From Rhodovulum steppense (lineage in GTDB: Bacteria > Pseudomonadota > Alphaproteobacteria > Rhodobacterales > Rhodobacteraceae), in contig NZ_SLVM01000010.1 in NCBI RefSeq assembly GCF_004339675.1, forward strand, positions 1-64,000: a stretch of 64,000 bases of DNA, in the 5' to 3' direction. A program made the position numbers and the translations under genes. The notes under the pieces are model-generated. The model was not told the DNA's origin. It worked only from the letters and a program-made list of their open reading frames with translations, and searched no databases. Below, in pieces: positions 27,851 through 37,168 of this stretch (positions within the stretch are counted from its first letter, which is position 1; each line of letters opens with the position of its first letter).

Positions 27851-29224
27851 TCAGGCGGCCAGCGCGGCGAGGATGCGCGCCCAACTGCGGATGCCCTTGT
27901 GAAAGCTTGCGACATCGTATTTCTCGTTCGGCGAGTGGATCGCGTCGTCGGCATGGGCAAAGCCGATCAGCATCGAATCCATCCCGAGGATCTCCTTGAA
28001 ATGGCCCGCCACCGGGATCGACCCGCCCGAGCCGATGAAGGCGGCCGGGTTCGGCCATTCCGCGGACAGCGCGGTGCGGGCCTTTTCGAAGGCGGGATCG
28101 GCGATCGACATCTGCGCCGCGGGCGAGGCGCCATGGCCGTGGAACTCGACCGTGCAGTCGGGCGGCAGCATGGCGCGCGCCATGGCGCGGAACGACTCGC
28201 GGATTGCCAGCGGGTCCTGGTGGCCGACAAGGCGGAAGCTGATCTTGGCGGAGGCCCTGGCGGGCAGCACCGTCTTGAACCCCGCCCCGGCATAGCCGCC
28301 CGATATGCCGTTCACCTCGCAGGTCGGGCGCGACCAGATCATTTCCAGCGGCGTGCGCCCCTTTTCGCCGGCGGGATGGGACAGTCCCACCTCGCCCAGG
28401 AACGCGCCCGCGTCGAAGCCGAGGCCCTGCCATTGCCGGGCGAGTTCTTCGGGCAGTTCCGGCACCCCGTCATAGAAGCCGGGCACCGTCACCCGCCCGT
28501 CCGCGTCATGCAGCGCGGCGATGATGCGCGCCAGCACCCGGATCGGGTTCATCGCCGCCCCGCCATACATGCCCGAATGCAGATCCTTCGCGGGACCCGT
28601 GATCGTGACCTCCTCGCCGACCAGCCCGCGCAGCATGGTCACGATGCCGGGCGTGCCTTCGGCGAAAAGCCCGGTATCGCAGATCAGCGCGATATCGGCC
28701 TTCAGCGCATCGGCATTCTGTTCGAGGAACGGCACCAGCGAGGGCGAGCCCGATTCCTCCTCGCCCTCGAAGAACATCGTGATGCGCGCGGGCAGGCTGC
28801 CGTGAACGGCCTTCCAGGCCCGGCAGGCCTCGACAAAGGTCATCAGCTGGCCCTTGTCGTCGGAAGCGCCGCGCCCGCGGATCGCCCGGCCGCGCGGGGT
28901 TTCCTCGATCGCGGGCTCGAACGGATTGCGGTGCCACAATTCCAGCGGATCGACGGGCTGGACATCGTAATGGCCATAGAACAGCAGATGCGGCCCCGTT
29001 TCGCCCCCCGTGCCCAGCACCATCGGATGGCCGGGCGTGGGGCAGGGCCGGGCGTCGAAGCCGATGGCGCGCAGATCCTCGGCCAGCCAGTCGGCGGCGG
29101 CGGCGCAATCGGCGGCATGGGCCGGGTCGGTCGAGATCGAGGGGATGTGCATCAGCGCCATCAGCCGGTCCAGCGCATGCGGCAGGTCGGCATCGATTCG
29201 GGACAGCACGGCGTCGAGGGTCAT
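27851..29224 (-). CDS. M20-family metallodipeptidase
   Basis: A 457-residue zinc peptidase of the M20/M25/M40 family. Metal and catalytic residues are visible in YGHYDVQP (His, Asp), GRGASDDKGQ (bridging Asp), FEGEEESGSP (catalytic Glu pair) and a distal His in FAHADDAIHSPNEK. The dimerisation lid is intact. It probably hydrolyses dipeptides in the cytoplasm, since no signal peptide is present. It stands alone and converges with the decayed IS region. Confidence 0.88.
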   Translation of the reverse strand: MTLDAVLSRIDADLPHALDRLMALMHIPSISTDPAHAADCAAAADWLAEDLRAIGFDARPCPTPGHPMVLGTGGETGPHLLFYGHYDVQPVDPLELWHRNPFEPAIEETPRGRAIRGRGASDDKGQLMTFVEACRAWKAVHGSLPARITMFFEGEEESGSPSLVPFLEQNADALKADIALICDTGLFAEGTPGIVTMLRGLVGEEVTITGPAKDLHSGMYGGAAMNPIRVLARIIAALHDADGRVTVPGFYDGVPELPEELARQWQGLGFDAGAFLGEVGLSHPAGEKGRTPLEMIWSRPTCEVNGISGGYAGAGFKTVLPARASAKISFRLVGHQDPLAIRESFRAMARAMLPPDCTVEFHGHGASPAAQMSIADPAFEKARTALSAEWPNPAAFIGSGGSIPVAGHFKEILGMDSMLIGFAHADDAIHSPNEKYDVASFHKGIRSWARILAALAA

Positions 29225-29357
29225 GGGGGGCTCCGGGTTCGCAGGGTCGGGCGGAGCCTAACAGCGGTGCGGGCGCTGTCCAGAGGGCTGGCCGCGCCCG
29301 GCGCGGCGCGCTAGGCTGCGCCCCGGATGGTCGATGGGCCTGGGATCGGAGGCGAGG

Positions 29358-29933
29358 ATGCGGGCGGTCTGTCTGGGTGTGGCTGCGGTGCTTGTCGCCG
29401 GTGCAGGCGCGGCCGAGCCGCTGGACGGCAAGGCGGCACGCGCCCAGCTTTTCGACCCGTCCGGGGTCGAGGTGACGGTGATCGCGCAGGACTTCCTGAC
29501 GGCGCGGGACCGGACCGCGCTGGAATTCGCCGGGGCACAGCAGAACTATTACGGCGCCATCGCGGCAGCCCCGGGCGAGGGGCTCCTGTCAGAGGCAACC
29601 GTGGCAGCCGCGAACTACCACGATGTCGATTCCGCCCGCGCCGCGGCGCTGAAAAGTTGCGATTCGGCCCGCAAGGGCGGCCCGCGTTGCGTCATTGTCG
29701 CCGAGATCCGCCCGATCGGCTGGGCGCCCCGGCAGCTCAGCCTCAGTGCCGATGCCAGCGAAGGGCTGCGCAAGACCTACCGCCCGGCGCGCGGAGCCAA
29801 GGCGCTGGCGATCTCGCCCGCGACGGGCATCTGGGCCGTTGCCACTGGCCCCGAGGCCGGTCGCGAGGCGGTGGCAAGCTGCGCCCGACAATCGGGACGC
29901 GACGATTGCCGCGTCGTCGTGGCGGACCGCTGA
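29358..29933 (+). CDS. Secreted protein with two DUF4189-like halves
   Basis: A 191-residue exported protein; residues 1-18 form a signal peptide. Two segments follow the DUF4189 pattern of an ordinary or mock reaction to wild-type activity around A.A.C and a final C.VV. The first is YYGAIAAAP....AAALKSCDSARKGGPRCVIV. The second is KALAISPATGIWAVATG...SCARQSGRDDCRVVV. Each half has two cysteines that could form a disulfide. The function is unknown. It ends eight bases before the PpsR-like operator of hemA. The ATG at 29358 places the signal peptide at the N-terminus. Confidence 0.6.
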   Translation: MRAVCLGVAAVLVAGAGAAEPLDGKAARAQLFDPSGVEVTVIAQDFLTARDRTALEFAGAQQNYYGAIAAAPGEGLLSEATVAAANYHDVDSARAAALKSCDSARKGGPRCVIVAEIRPIGWAPRQLSLSADASEGLRKTYRPARGAKALAISPATGIWAVATGPEAGREAVASCARQSGRDDCRVVVADR

Positions 29934-30391
29934 TGCCCTCTGTCCAGTTCAATTGACAGCAATCATGTCAGTTCTACTTGACAGAGGTCAAAGTCTGGCG
30001 ATGCTGGTTGCCATTAACTGGAGGGAGATGTGGAGCGCGCGACCCACCCCACCTGTGGAATCGCGCTGTATCTCCGACGCCGCGCTGCCCCGCAGTTCAG
30101 GGGGTTTCGATCGGAATGCGTGGCGGGCGGAATGCGGCGATCGACTGCTGACGACGGGTGAAATCTGCGGCAACACGGTTAGACAGACGGCGTTTTTCGG
30201 CTAAGAGGAACGCATAGGGAAAGAGGAGCGGCGCCGCCGCGTGTCCCGCCAGGATACGTCAGGAGCCACGAGGGGGGTGCCGCAAGGCGCCCGGCAAATA
30301 AAACGGAGGACCCGGACGGCCCCTGCGCCGCAGGGAGCGATCGCCGGTCAGCCAGAGGCCCTTGGGGGTCCGAAAACGAAGGAGAGACCCG
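29934..30391. other. Long hemA leader region
   Basis: 458 bases without a gene. The first 50 carry two tandem TGT-N12-ACA palindromes with embedded TTGACA -35-like words. The middle is lower in GC. The last 200 hold GC-rich stem-loops and an AAGGAGAG ribosome site just before the GTG start. In Rhodobacter hemA is redox-regulated, so a long leader is not surprising. Confidence 0.6.
29941..29983 (+). promoter_or_regulatory. Tandem PpsR/CrtJ-type operator upstream of hemA
   Basis: Two 18-base palindromes, TGTC-N10-GACA at 29941-29958 and 29966-29983, each fit TGT-N12-ACA. A gap of 7 bases separates them. CrtJ/PpsR binds pairs of TGT-N12-ACA sites about 8 bases apart in photosynthesis promoters, and CrtJ is known to influence hem genes in R. 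capsulatus. Both palindromes end in TTGACA, so binding would cover a -35 box. Confidence 0.6.
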
Positions 30392-31615
30392 GTGGACTAT
30401 ACCGCAGCATTGGATACGGCCATCAACCGGCTTCACGACGAGGGGCGCTACCGCACCTTCATCGACATCGAGCGCCGGAATGGCCAGTTCCCCAACGCCG
30501 TATGGAGCCGTCCCGATGGCGGCCAGCAAGATATCGTGGTCTGGTGCGGCAACGACTATCTGGGCATGGGCCAGCACCCGGTCGTGCTGGACGCGATGCA
30601 GGACGCGCTGAACGCCACCGGCGCCGGGTCGGGCGGCACGCGCAACATCTCGGGGACCACGGTCTATCACAAGGCACTCGAGGCCGAACTGGCCGACCTG
30701 CACCAGAAAGAGGCCGCACTGGTCTTCACCTCGGCCTACAATGCGAATGATGCGACGCTCTCGACGCTGCCGGTCCTGTTTCCCAACCTCGTGATCGTCT
30801 CGGACGAACTGAACCACGCCTCGATGATCCAGGGCATCCGGCGCGGGCGTTGCGAAAAGCACATCTTCCGCCACAACGATGTCGCGCATCTGCGTGAAAT
30901 CCTCGAAAAGATCGAGAAGGGGCGGCCGATCCTGATCGCCTTTGAATCCGTCTATTCGATGGATGGCGATTTCGGCCCGATCAAGGAAATCTGCGACCTC
31001 GCCGACGAGTTCGATGCACTGACCTATATCGACGAGGTTCACGCCGTCGGCATGTATGGTCCCCGCGGCGCCGGCGTGGCCGAGCGCGACAACCTCATGC
31101 ACCGGATCGACATCATCAACGGCACGCTGGCCAAGGCCTATGGCGTGTTCGGCGGCTATATCGCGGCTTCGGCCAAGATGTGCGACGCGGTGCGGTCCTA
31201 CGCGCCGGGCTTCATCTTCTCGACCTCGCTGCCGCCTGCCGTGGCGGCTGGCGCTGCGGCCTCGGTGCGGTTCCTCAAGGGCGATACGCGGCTGCGCGAA
31301 AAGCACCAAGACCGCGCCCGCGTGCTCAAGGCCCGCTTCAAGGGGCTGGGGATGCCGGTCATCGACCATGGCAGCCATATCGTGCCGGTGATCGTCGGCG
31401 ACCCGGTCCACACCAAGCTGATCTCGGACAAGCTGCTGGAACTTTACGGCATCTATGTCCAGCCGATCAACTTCCCCACCGTGCCCCGCGGCACCGAGCG
31501 GCTGCGCTTCACGCCCTCTCCGGTGCACACGCAGGAGCAGATGGACCTACTGGTCCGCGCGATGGACGAATACTGGTCGCATTGTGCGCTGAATCGCGCC
31601 GAGCTTACTGCCTGA
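30392..31615 (+). CDS. hemA: 5-aminolevulinate synthase
   Basis: A 407-residue PLP enzyme that condenses glycine and succinyl-CoA to 5-aminolevulinate, the first step of heme and bacteriochlorophyll synthesis in alphaproteobacteria. It is highly Rhodobacter-like, with [48 protein letters not shown] and PLP lysine Lys248 in [12 protein letters not shown]. The start is GTG at 30392 (VDYTAALD, read as MDYTAALD), with AAGGAGAG nearby. It is not 2-amino-3-ketobutyrate ligase, because the C-terminal heme-pathway-specific [16 protein letters not shown] is present. Upstream operators suggest redox control. Confidence 0.97.
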   Translation: MDYTAALDTAINRLHDEGRYRTFIDIERRNGQFPNAVWSRPDGGQQDIVVWCGNDYLGMGQHPVVLDAMQDALNATGAGSGGTRNISGTTVYHKALEAELADLHQKEAALVFTSAYNANDATLSTLPVLFPNLVIVSDELNHASMIQGIRRGRCEKHIFRHNDVAHLREILEKIEKGRPILIAFESVYSMDGDFGPIKEICDLADEFDALTYIDEVHAVGMYGPRGAGVAERDNLMHRIDIINGTLAKAYGVFGGYIAASAKMCDAVRSYAPGFIFSTSLPPAVAAGAAASVRFLKGDTRLREKHQDRARVLKARFKGLGMPVIDHGSHIVPVIVGDPVHTKLISDKLLELYGIYVQPINFPTVPRGTERLRFTPSPVHTQEQMDLLVRAMDEYWSHCALNRAELTA

Positions 31616-31734
31616 TCACGTTCTGCGGGTGCAGTTATCCCGCGCTTGTGATAGGTTGCGAGTAGTTCAGCGGCGATTCCCAAGGGATCGTCGCTGTCTT
31701 CGAGGCAACAAAAGGCAGGCACGGGGCGGTTTTG

Positions 31735-32925
31735 ATGATCAGGCGCAAGCAGCCGCGCGCTGCGGCTGAGGGCTCTCGGGACATACCCAAAGGTTTTGAC
31801 GCCTATGAGTTGCGTCTGGGAGATGTCATGCGCGGCGAGCGTGCAACGCTGGGCAAGTCGCTCCTGGATGTCCAGCGCGAGCTTAAGATTCGCGCCACCT
31901 ATATCGCCGCCATCGAGAACGCCGATCCCACCGCCTTCGAGACCCCCGGCTTCATCGCGGGTTATGTCCGGTCCTATGCCCGCTATCTGGGGCTGGACCC
32001 GGAATGGGCCTATCGGCGGTTCTGCGACGAGGGAAATTTCGCCACCGTTCACGGGATGAGCCCGGCCGCCACCACACCGAAACCCGCGCAGCGGCGCAAA
32101 CCTTCGGAAGTGCGCGATCCGCTGGCCGATCCCAACGCCATCTTCGTGCCCCGCGGCGAGGCATTCCTGGCGCGGATCGAGCCCGGCGCAATCGGCTCGC
32201 TTGCCGTGCTCGTGGCGCTGATGGCGGTGCTGGGCTATGGCGGCTGGACGGTGCTGCAGCAGATCCAGCAGGTCAAGCTCGCCCCGCTCGATCACCAGCC
32301 CGGGCTGGTGGCCGATGTGGCCCCGCTCGGAACCACCGACGGGGTTCTTCTGGCCGAGGCGCCGGTGACCCCGCCCACGACCGAAGCCATGGACCGGCTC
32401 TACCGCCCGCAGGTGCTGGACCGTCCCGTCCTCGTGCCACGCGACGGGCCCATCGCCACGCTCGATCCGGGCGAGATCGGTGTCCTGGTCGCCGAGGCGC
32501 CCGCCCAACGGCGTGTCGTGGACGCCGTTGCCTTGGCAGAGTCTGCGGTCTCCCCAGGGCAGGTGCAGGTCGTGGCCGAGTCGCAATTGCCCGAACTGGC
32601 GATCATCGCGGTCCGGCCCGCCTGGGTCCGGGTGTCCGCGGCGGACGGATCGGTCCTTCTGGAAAAGATCCTCGATGCGGGCGAGCGCTATGTGCTGCCC
32701 GACACCGACCAGCCGGCGCGGCTGCGGGCGGGCAATTCGGGCGCTGTCTATTTCGCGGTGAACGGCCAGACCTACGGCCCGGCCGCGCCCGGCGCGCAGG
32801 TCGCGCGCAATGTCGAACTGTCGGCCGAGGCGCTGACCGAACGGTTCCAGATCGCCAATGTGGCCGCCGATCCGGACCTTGCGGTTGCGCTGGCGATGAA
32901 CGGGGACGGCGCCGGAACGGAATGA
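31735..32925 (+). CDS. RodZ-like membrane protein with cytoplasmic HTH
   Basis: A 396-residue bitopic protein. The N-terminal HTH_25 domain (about 18-90) has [20 protein letters not shown] and [14 protein letters not shown] basic linker follows, then one transmembrane helix (about 163-185). The periplasmic part is Pro/Ala-rich and ends in a DUF4115 beta domain (about 285-360, [17 protein letters not shown]). RodZ links MreB to the cell-wall machinery. It precedes ispG, an arrangement common in bacteria. The ATG at 31735 is adjacent to an alternative TTG. Confidence 0.8.
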   Translation: MIRRKQPRAAAEGSRDIPKGFDAYELRLGDVMRGERATLGKSLLDVQRELKIRATYIAAIENADPTAFETPGFIAGYVRSYARYLGLDPEWAYRRFCDEGNFATVHGMSPAATTPKPAQRRKPSEVRDPLADPNAIFVPRGEAFLARIEPGAIGSLAVLVALMAVLGYGGWTVLQQIQQVKLAPLDHQPGLVADVAPLGTTDGVLLAEAPVTPPTTEAMDRLYRPQVLDRPVLVPRDGPIATLDPGEIGVLVAEAPAQRRVVDAVALAESAVSPGQVQVVAESQLPELAIIAVRPAWVRVSAADGSVLLEKILDAGERYVLPDTDQPARLRAGNSGAVYFAVNGQTYGPAAPGAQVARNVELSAEALTERFQIANVAADPDLAVALAMNGDGAGTE

Positions 32926-33013
32926 CGCCAGCGCGACAGGGCGCACGTTGCGGCGACTCGGCCAATCCTTTATCCATGGGGCGAAATCAGTCTCCGCCGG
33001 ACAGGATAACCCG

Positions 33014-34150
33014 ATGTCGCTGCATGCCGTGCGCCCCTGGCGCCATATCGAACGCCGCAAGTCCCGCCAGATCCATGTGGGCCCCGTTGCCGTAGGGGGC
33101 GACGCGCCGATCTCGGTTCAGACCATGACCAACACGGTCACCACCGACATCCGCGGCACGATCGAGCAGGTCCAGCGCGCGGCCGAGGCGGGCGCGGACA
33201 TCGTGCGCATCTCGATCCCCGACGAGGCGTCGTCCAGGGCGCTGAAGGAGATCGTCGCCGAAAGCCCGGTGCCGATCGTGGCCGACATCCATTTCCACTA
33301 CAAGCGCGGCATCGAGGCGGCCGAGGCGGGCGCGGCCTGCCTGCGGATCAACCCGGGCAATATCGGCGACGAGAAACGCGTGCGCGAGGTCATCGCGGCC
33401 GCCCGCGATCACGGCTGTTCGATGCGGATCGGGGTGAATGCGGGCTCGCTGGAAAAGCACCTTCTCGACAAGTATGGCGAGCCTTGCCCCGAGGCGATGG
33501 TCGAAAGCGCGCTCGACCATATCCGCATCCTCGAGGACAATGATTTCTTCGAGTTCAAGATTTCCGTGAAGGCGTCTGACGTCTTCCTTGCCGCCGCCGC
33601 CTATCAGGGCATCGCCGAGGCGACGGATGCGCCGATCCACCTGGGCATCACCGAGGCGGGCGGATTCGTGTCGGGCACGATCAAGTCGGCCGTCGGGCTG
33701 GGCAACCTGCTGTGGTCGGGGATCGGCGACACGATCCGCGTCTCGCTTTCGGCCGACCCGGTCGAGGAGGTCAAGGTCGGCTTCGAGATCCTGAAATCGC
33801 TGGGCCTGCGCCATCGCGGCGTCAACATCATCTCCTGCCCCAGTTGTGCAAGGCAGGGTTTCGACGTGATCTCGACGGTTGCCGAACTGGAGAAGCGGCT
33901 TGAGCATATCAAGACGCCGATGAGCCTGTCGATCATCGGCTGCGTGGTGAACGGCCCGGGCGAGGCGCTGATGACCGATGTGGGCTTTACCGGCGGCGGG
34001 GCCGGGCATGGCATGGTCTATCTTGCCGGCAAGCAGGACCACCGCATTGCCAACGAGGAAATGATCGAGCGCATTGTCGCCGAGGTCGAGAAGAAGGCCG
34101 CCGAGATCGACGCCGCGCGCGCGGCGTCAGAGGCCGAGGCGGCAGAGTAA
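33014..34150 (+). CDS. ispG: 4-hydroxy-3-methylbut-2-enyl diphosphate synthase
   Basis: A 378-residue [4Fe-4S] enzyme of the MEP isoprenoid pathway that converts MEcPP to HMBPP. The N-terminal TIM barrel begins with [15 protein letters not shown]. The cluster ligands are the two cysteines of CPSCARQGF and the Cys of [11 protein letters not shown], with the conserved Glu of that motif as fourth ligand. The ATG at 33014 gives MSLHAVRPW, typical for the order. It follows the RodZ-like gene after 88 bases and is terminated by a strong hairpin. Confidence 0.96.
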   Translation: MSLHAVRPWRHIERRKSRQIHVGPVAVGGDAPISVQTMTNTVTTDIRGTIEQVQRAAEAGADIVRISIPDEASSRALKEIVAESPVPIVADIHFHYKRGIEAAEAGAACLRINPGNIGDEKRVREVIAAARDHGCSMRIGVNAGSLEKHLLDKYGEPCPEAMVESALDHIRILEDNDFFEFKISVKASDVFLAAAAYQGIAEATDAPIHLGITEAGGFVSGTIKSAVGLGNLLWSGIGDTIRVSLSADPVEEVKVGFEILKSLGLRHRGVNIISCPSCARQGFDVISTVAELEKRLEHIKTPMSLSIIGCVVNGPGEALMTDVGFTGGGAGHGMVYLAGKQDHRIANEEMIERIVAEVEKKAAEIDAARAASEAEAAE

Positions 34151-34168
34151 GGCGCGCCACCCGCCACG

Positions 34169-34198
34169 GGGCCAAGAAAACTTGAATTTTCTTGGCCC
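34169..34198. terminator. Bidirectional terminator between ispG and a DsbA-like gene
   Basis: GGGCCAAGAAAA / TTTTCTTGGCCC forms a perfect 12-base stem with a CTTGAA loop. A and T runs lie on the inner side. It is 19 bases after the ispG stop and 24 bases from the convergent gene's stop. The right arm shares TTCTTGGCCCA with the window's intergenic repeat. Confidence 0.75.
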
Positions 34199-34221
34199 AG
34201 CCCCGCGGTGAGCGTTGCGCC

Positions 34222-34968
34222 TCAGTTCTCGCGAATCTCGGACACGATCCGGCGCATGCCGTCGAGCGGCATGTAGCCCCGCAGCATCTGCGGCCCGACG
34301 ATGAAGGTCGGCGTGCCCGAGATCTGCATCCGCTGGGCAAGGCTCTGGTTCGCGGCCAGCACCGCGTCGACTTCGGGCGCGGTCATGCGGGCCAGGATCG
34401 CGGCACCGTCGATCCCGAGCGTGGCGGCAAGGTCTTTCAGGCTGTCCTCGGTGACATTGCCGCGGAAGGTGATCAGCGCGTCATGCGCTTTCTCATAGGC
34501 GTCCGGCCCGGCGATCTGCAACGTCGCCACGGCGAAGCGGGCGGACAGAACCGACTGGTCGCCCAAGATCGGGAATTCCTTCATCACTAGGCGGATATTG
34601 CCGTCGCTGGAGACTAGTTCGGCCACGTCGTCATGGGCGCGTCGGCAATAGCCACAGCGGTAATCGACGAACTCGACCAGCGTGATGTCGCCCTCGGGAT
34701 TGCCACCGACCCAGGAATGGCCGTCCTCGAAGATCTCGGCCGCGTTGACCCGGACCAGCGCCTCGTCATTGGCCGTCTGCGCCTCGGCCTGGCGCTGTTC
34801 CAGCACGCCGATCGCCTCCATCAGCACCTCGGGGTTTTCCATAAGGTAGCTGCGCACCTCTGCGCGGAACAACTCGCGCTCGGCCTCGGACATCGCGGCA
34901 AGGTCGAAGGCCTGGGCGGGCAGGGCAAGGCCAAGGCTCAGCAGGGCGGCGGCGGGCAGGCGGGTCAT
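34222..34968 (-). CDS. DsbA-family thiol oxidoreductase, CGYC active site
   Basis: A 248-residue periplasmic protein with a signal peptide (about 1-20). An N-terminal helical segment has LMENPEVLMEAIG, the DUF-like extension seen in Com1-type DsbA proteins. A thioredoxin fold follows, with the active site YRCGYCRRAH and the cis-Pro loop ISGTPTFIVG. It should form or shuffle disulfides in exported proteins. It is the last of three minus-strand genes with a paralogue and an M48 peptidase. The ATG at 34968 puts the signal peptide at the N-terminus. Confidence 0.87.
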   Translation of the reverse strand: MTRLPAAALLSLGLALPAQAFDLAAMSEAERELFRAEVRSYLMENPEVLMEAIGVLEQRQAEAQTANDEALVRVNAAEIFEDGHSWVGGNPEGDITLVEFVDYRCGYCRRAHDDVAELVSSDGNIRLVMKEFPILGDQSVLSARFAVATLQIAGPDAYEKAHDALITFRGNVTEDSLKDLAATLGIDGAAILARMTAPEVDAVLAANQSLAQRMQISGTPTFIVGPQMLRGYMPLDGMRRIVSEIREN

Positions 34969-35048
34969 CTGGCAATCTCCATTTCCGGGTTGTTCCCGTT
35001 GCAGCACATCGCGCGGCGCGGGCCAATGGTCATTTTCGCCCGTTCGGC

Positions 35049-35774
35049 TCAATTCTTGCGGCGCATCGCCTGCGCGATGGCGGCCAGCGCCACCTCGGGC
35101 AGATCGCCCCGCACAAGGCTGCGCTCGAACACATAGGCGGGGGCGGTTTCAAGGTCGAGCGCATCCAGAAGCGCGCGGTTGACGGCAAGGGCGGCCGCGA
35201 TCCCGGGATCGGCCATCCGGTCGGCGACCGTCGCGGGGTCGAGCCCCAGCGCGCGGGCGATTCCGTCCAGCGTGCCGGGCTGCATGTCCGGTGCCGCGAA
35301 CAGCGCGTCCTGCGCGCGCGCATAGGCGTCGGGCCCGGCCAGCGCCAGCACCGCCCGGGCAAACCGCGCGGCGGTCTCTCCACCCGGGCCGGGCGCGTCC
35401 TTGACCACAAGGCGCAGGCCCGGATCGCTGGCCGCCAGCGCGCGGGCCGCCGAAAGCGCGGGGCCGCAGCGGTCGCAGGCGTAATCGACAAAGGCCACCA
35501 CCGTCACATCGCCTTCGGGGTTGCCTCCGGTCCAGTCGTCCGGGGCGTCGAACAATGCGGCGCGATGCGCCTCGATCAGCGCAAGATCGCCCGAGACGGC
35601 TTCTGCCTGCCGCTGCCGCTCGGCCTCGGCCAGCACCTCGTCGATCAGTTCGGGATGCTCCAGCAGATAGGCGCGGATCTCGGCGCGAAAGGCCGCCCGC
35701 GCCGCTGGGTCCAGACCCGATGCCGCCGCAGCCAGGGGCAGGGCGGCAAGCGCCAGCGCAAGCACGATCCTCAC
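35049..35774 (-). CDS. Divergent DsbA-like paralogue, CDRC active site
   Basis: A 241-residue exported thioredoxin-fold protein with the same architecture as its neighbour at 34222: signal peptide, YLLEHPELIDEVL segment, GGNPEGDVTVVAFVDYA. The redox motif is CDRC rather than CGYC. The cis-Pro loop is ETAPAYVFE instead of GTPTFIVG, so redox potential or partners probably differ. The start is GTG at 35774, overlapping the M48 stop (GTGA). It probably arose by tandem duplication. An ordinary DsbA role is not assured. Confidence 0.75.
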   Translation of the reverse strand: MRIVLALALAALPLAAAASGLDPAARAAFRAEIRAYLLEHPELIDEVLAEAERQRQAEAVSGDLALIEAHRAALFDAPDDWTGGNPEGDVTVVAFVDYACDRCGPALSAARALAASDPGLRLVVKDAPGPGGETAARFARAVLALAGPDAYARAQDALFAAPDMQPGTLDGIARALGLDPATVADRMADPGIAAALAVNRALLDALDLETAPAYVFERSLVRGDLPEVALAAIAQAMRRKN

Positions 35775-37108
35775 CGCCGACGCCTCGCCCCTTCGGCCGC
35801 GCTCAGCACGTCCTGCGCCCGCAGCCATCCGGGCGAGCCGCGCGGCAAAAGCCCCGCCGCTCGCGTGGCGTGCGTTGCGGCCGTATCCATCCGCCCGCCC
35901 AGCGCATAGCGTTCGGCCGTCGCGACCGAGGCCATGCCGTTATTTCCTGCCCGCGCATAGGCCAGCGCCAGATCGCGCAGCATGCGCGGATCGTAGGGAT
36001 CGCGGCCGCGCGCCCGTTCCAGCACCGCCAGCGCCTGCCGGTTGCCCTCGGCGGTCTCCAGCGCCAGCAGGGCTCGGCCATGGCCTGCAAGGATCAGGGG
36101 CTCGTTCGGGGCAAGCGCGGCGGCGCGGGCATAGGCATTGACCGCGGGTCCCACGCGGCGGGATTCCAGCAGGATCTGGCCCTTGAGCTCATGCACATAG
36201 GGATCGTTCGGCCGCGCCGCCTCAAGCCTTGCCATCTCGGCCAGCGCCTTGTCGGGGGCGGGCGTGCGGTGATGGGCGACGGCACGGCGCATCATCCCGA
36301 CCGCGCTCTGGTCGCGCTCGGCCCGCCTGAGCGTGTAGCGCGGGTTTTGCAGGAATGCCCCCAGCTTGCCCTTGGCGCGGGCGAACCAGTACTCGGCCGT
36401 CTCGTTCTTCTGCGTCTGCCCGCCATAGGCCGCCGCGTAGCCCTTGAGCGCGCGCACCCGCTCGGCCGACAGGGGATGGGTGCGGGCATAGGGATCCTGG
36501 CGCGCGGCGCTCAGCGCCTCCTGACCGCGGAACAGGTCCAGAACCTCGACCATCGCCTGCGGGTCGATCCCGGCGCGCGCCATGTAGCGCAGACCGGCCT
36601 GATCGGCCGAGGCTTCTTCGGCGCGGGTATGGGCAAAGAACAGCCGCTGCGCCGACGAGGACGTGCCCATGGCCAGCCCCGCGCCCGCCTCGCCGCTGCC
36701 GGTGGCCGCCCCCACCGCCAGCGACATCATCAGCCCCAAGGCCGCGGCCGATTGCGCGCTGCGCATGTTCGCCAGCCTGCGGGTGATATGCCCGTTCGCG
36801 ATATGCGCGATCTCGTGCGCGATCACCGCCTGAAGCTGGGCGGCACTTTCCAGCCGCAGCACCAGCCCCGAATTGATCAGGATCGTCTGCCCGTCGGCGA
36901 CAAAGGCGTTCAGCCTGTCATCCGCGATCAGCAGGACGCGCAGAGCCGAGGGGCTGATCCCCGCCTCGGCGGCCAGCGGCTGGGCAAGCTGGCGCAGCGC
37001 ATGTTCGATCTCGGCATCGCGGATCAGGCCCTGCGCGCGGGCGACAAGCGGGGCAAGGGCAAGGGTCAGCGCCAGCGCCAGCCCGAGGACATGCCGGATG
37101 GCTGCCAT
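35771..37108 (-). CDS. M48 metalloprotease with TPR repeats (BepA/YfgC-like)
   Basis: A 445-residue periplasmic protease. A signal peptide (about 1-27) precedes an M48 domain with the zinc motif HEIAHIANGH and the third ligand Glu in EEASADQAG. The C-terminal half (about 240-430) is made of tetratricopeptide-like helices (DPYVHELKGQILLES, APNEPLILAGHGRALL). BepA in E. coli matures or degrades LptD and BAM substrates. Coupling to two DsbA-like proteins fits, since LptD maturation needs disulfides, but that is inference. The ATG at 37108 was chosen over one 45 bases upstream because the signal peptide starts there. Confidence 0.87.
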   Translation of the reverse strand: MAAIRHVLGLALALTLALAPLVARAQGLIRDAEIEHALRQLAQPLAAEAGISPSALRVLLIADDRLNAFVADGQTILINSGLVLRLESAAQLQAVIAHEIAHIANGHITRRLANMRSAQSAAALGLMMSLAVGAATGSGEAGAGLAMGTSSSAQRLFFAHTRAEEASADQAGLRYMARAGIDPQAMVEVLDLFRGQEALSAARQDPYARTHPLSAERVRALKGYAAAYGGQTQKNETAEYWFARAKGKLGAFLQNPRYTLRRAERDQSAVGMMRRAVAHHRTPAPDKALAEMARLEAARPNDPYVHELKGQILLESRRVGPAVNAYARAAALAPNEPLILAGHGRALLALETAEGNRQALAVLERARGRDPYDPRMLRDLALAYARAGNNGMASVATAERYALGGRMDTAATHATRAAGLLPRGSPGWLRAQDVLSAAEGARRRR

Positions 37109-37168
37109 TGACGTTGTTCCCCCGCGCTGGAAGAAAGCCTGCATGACAGGCACCCTAAGGAGTCGGGC

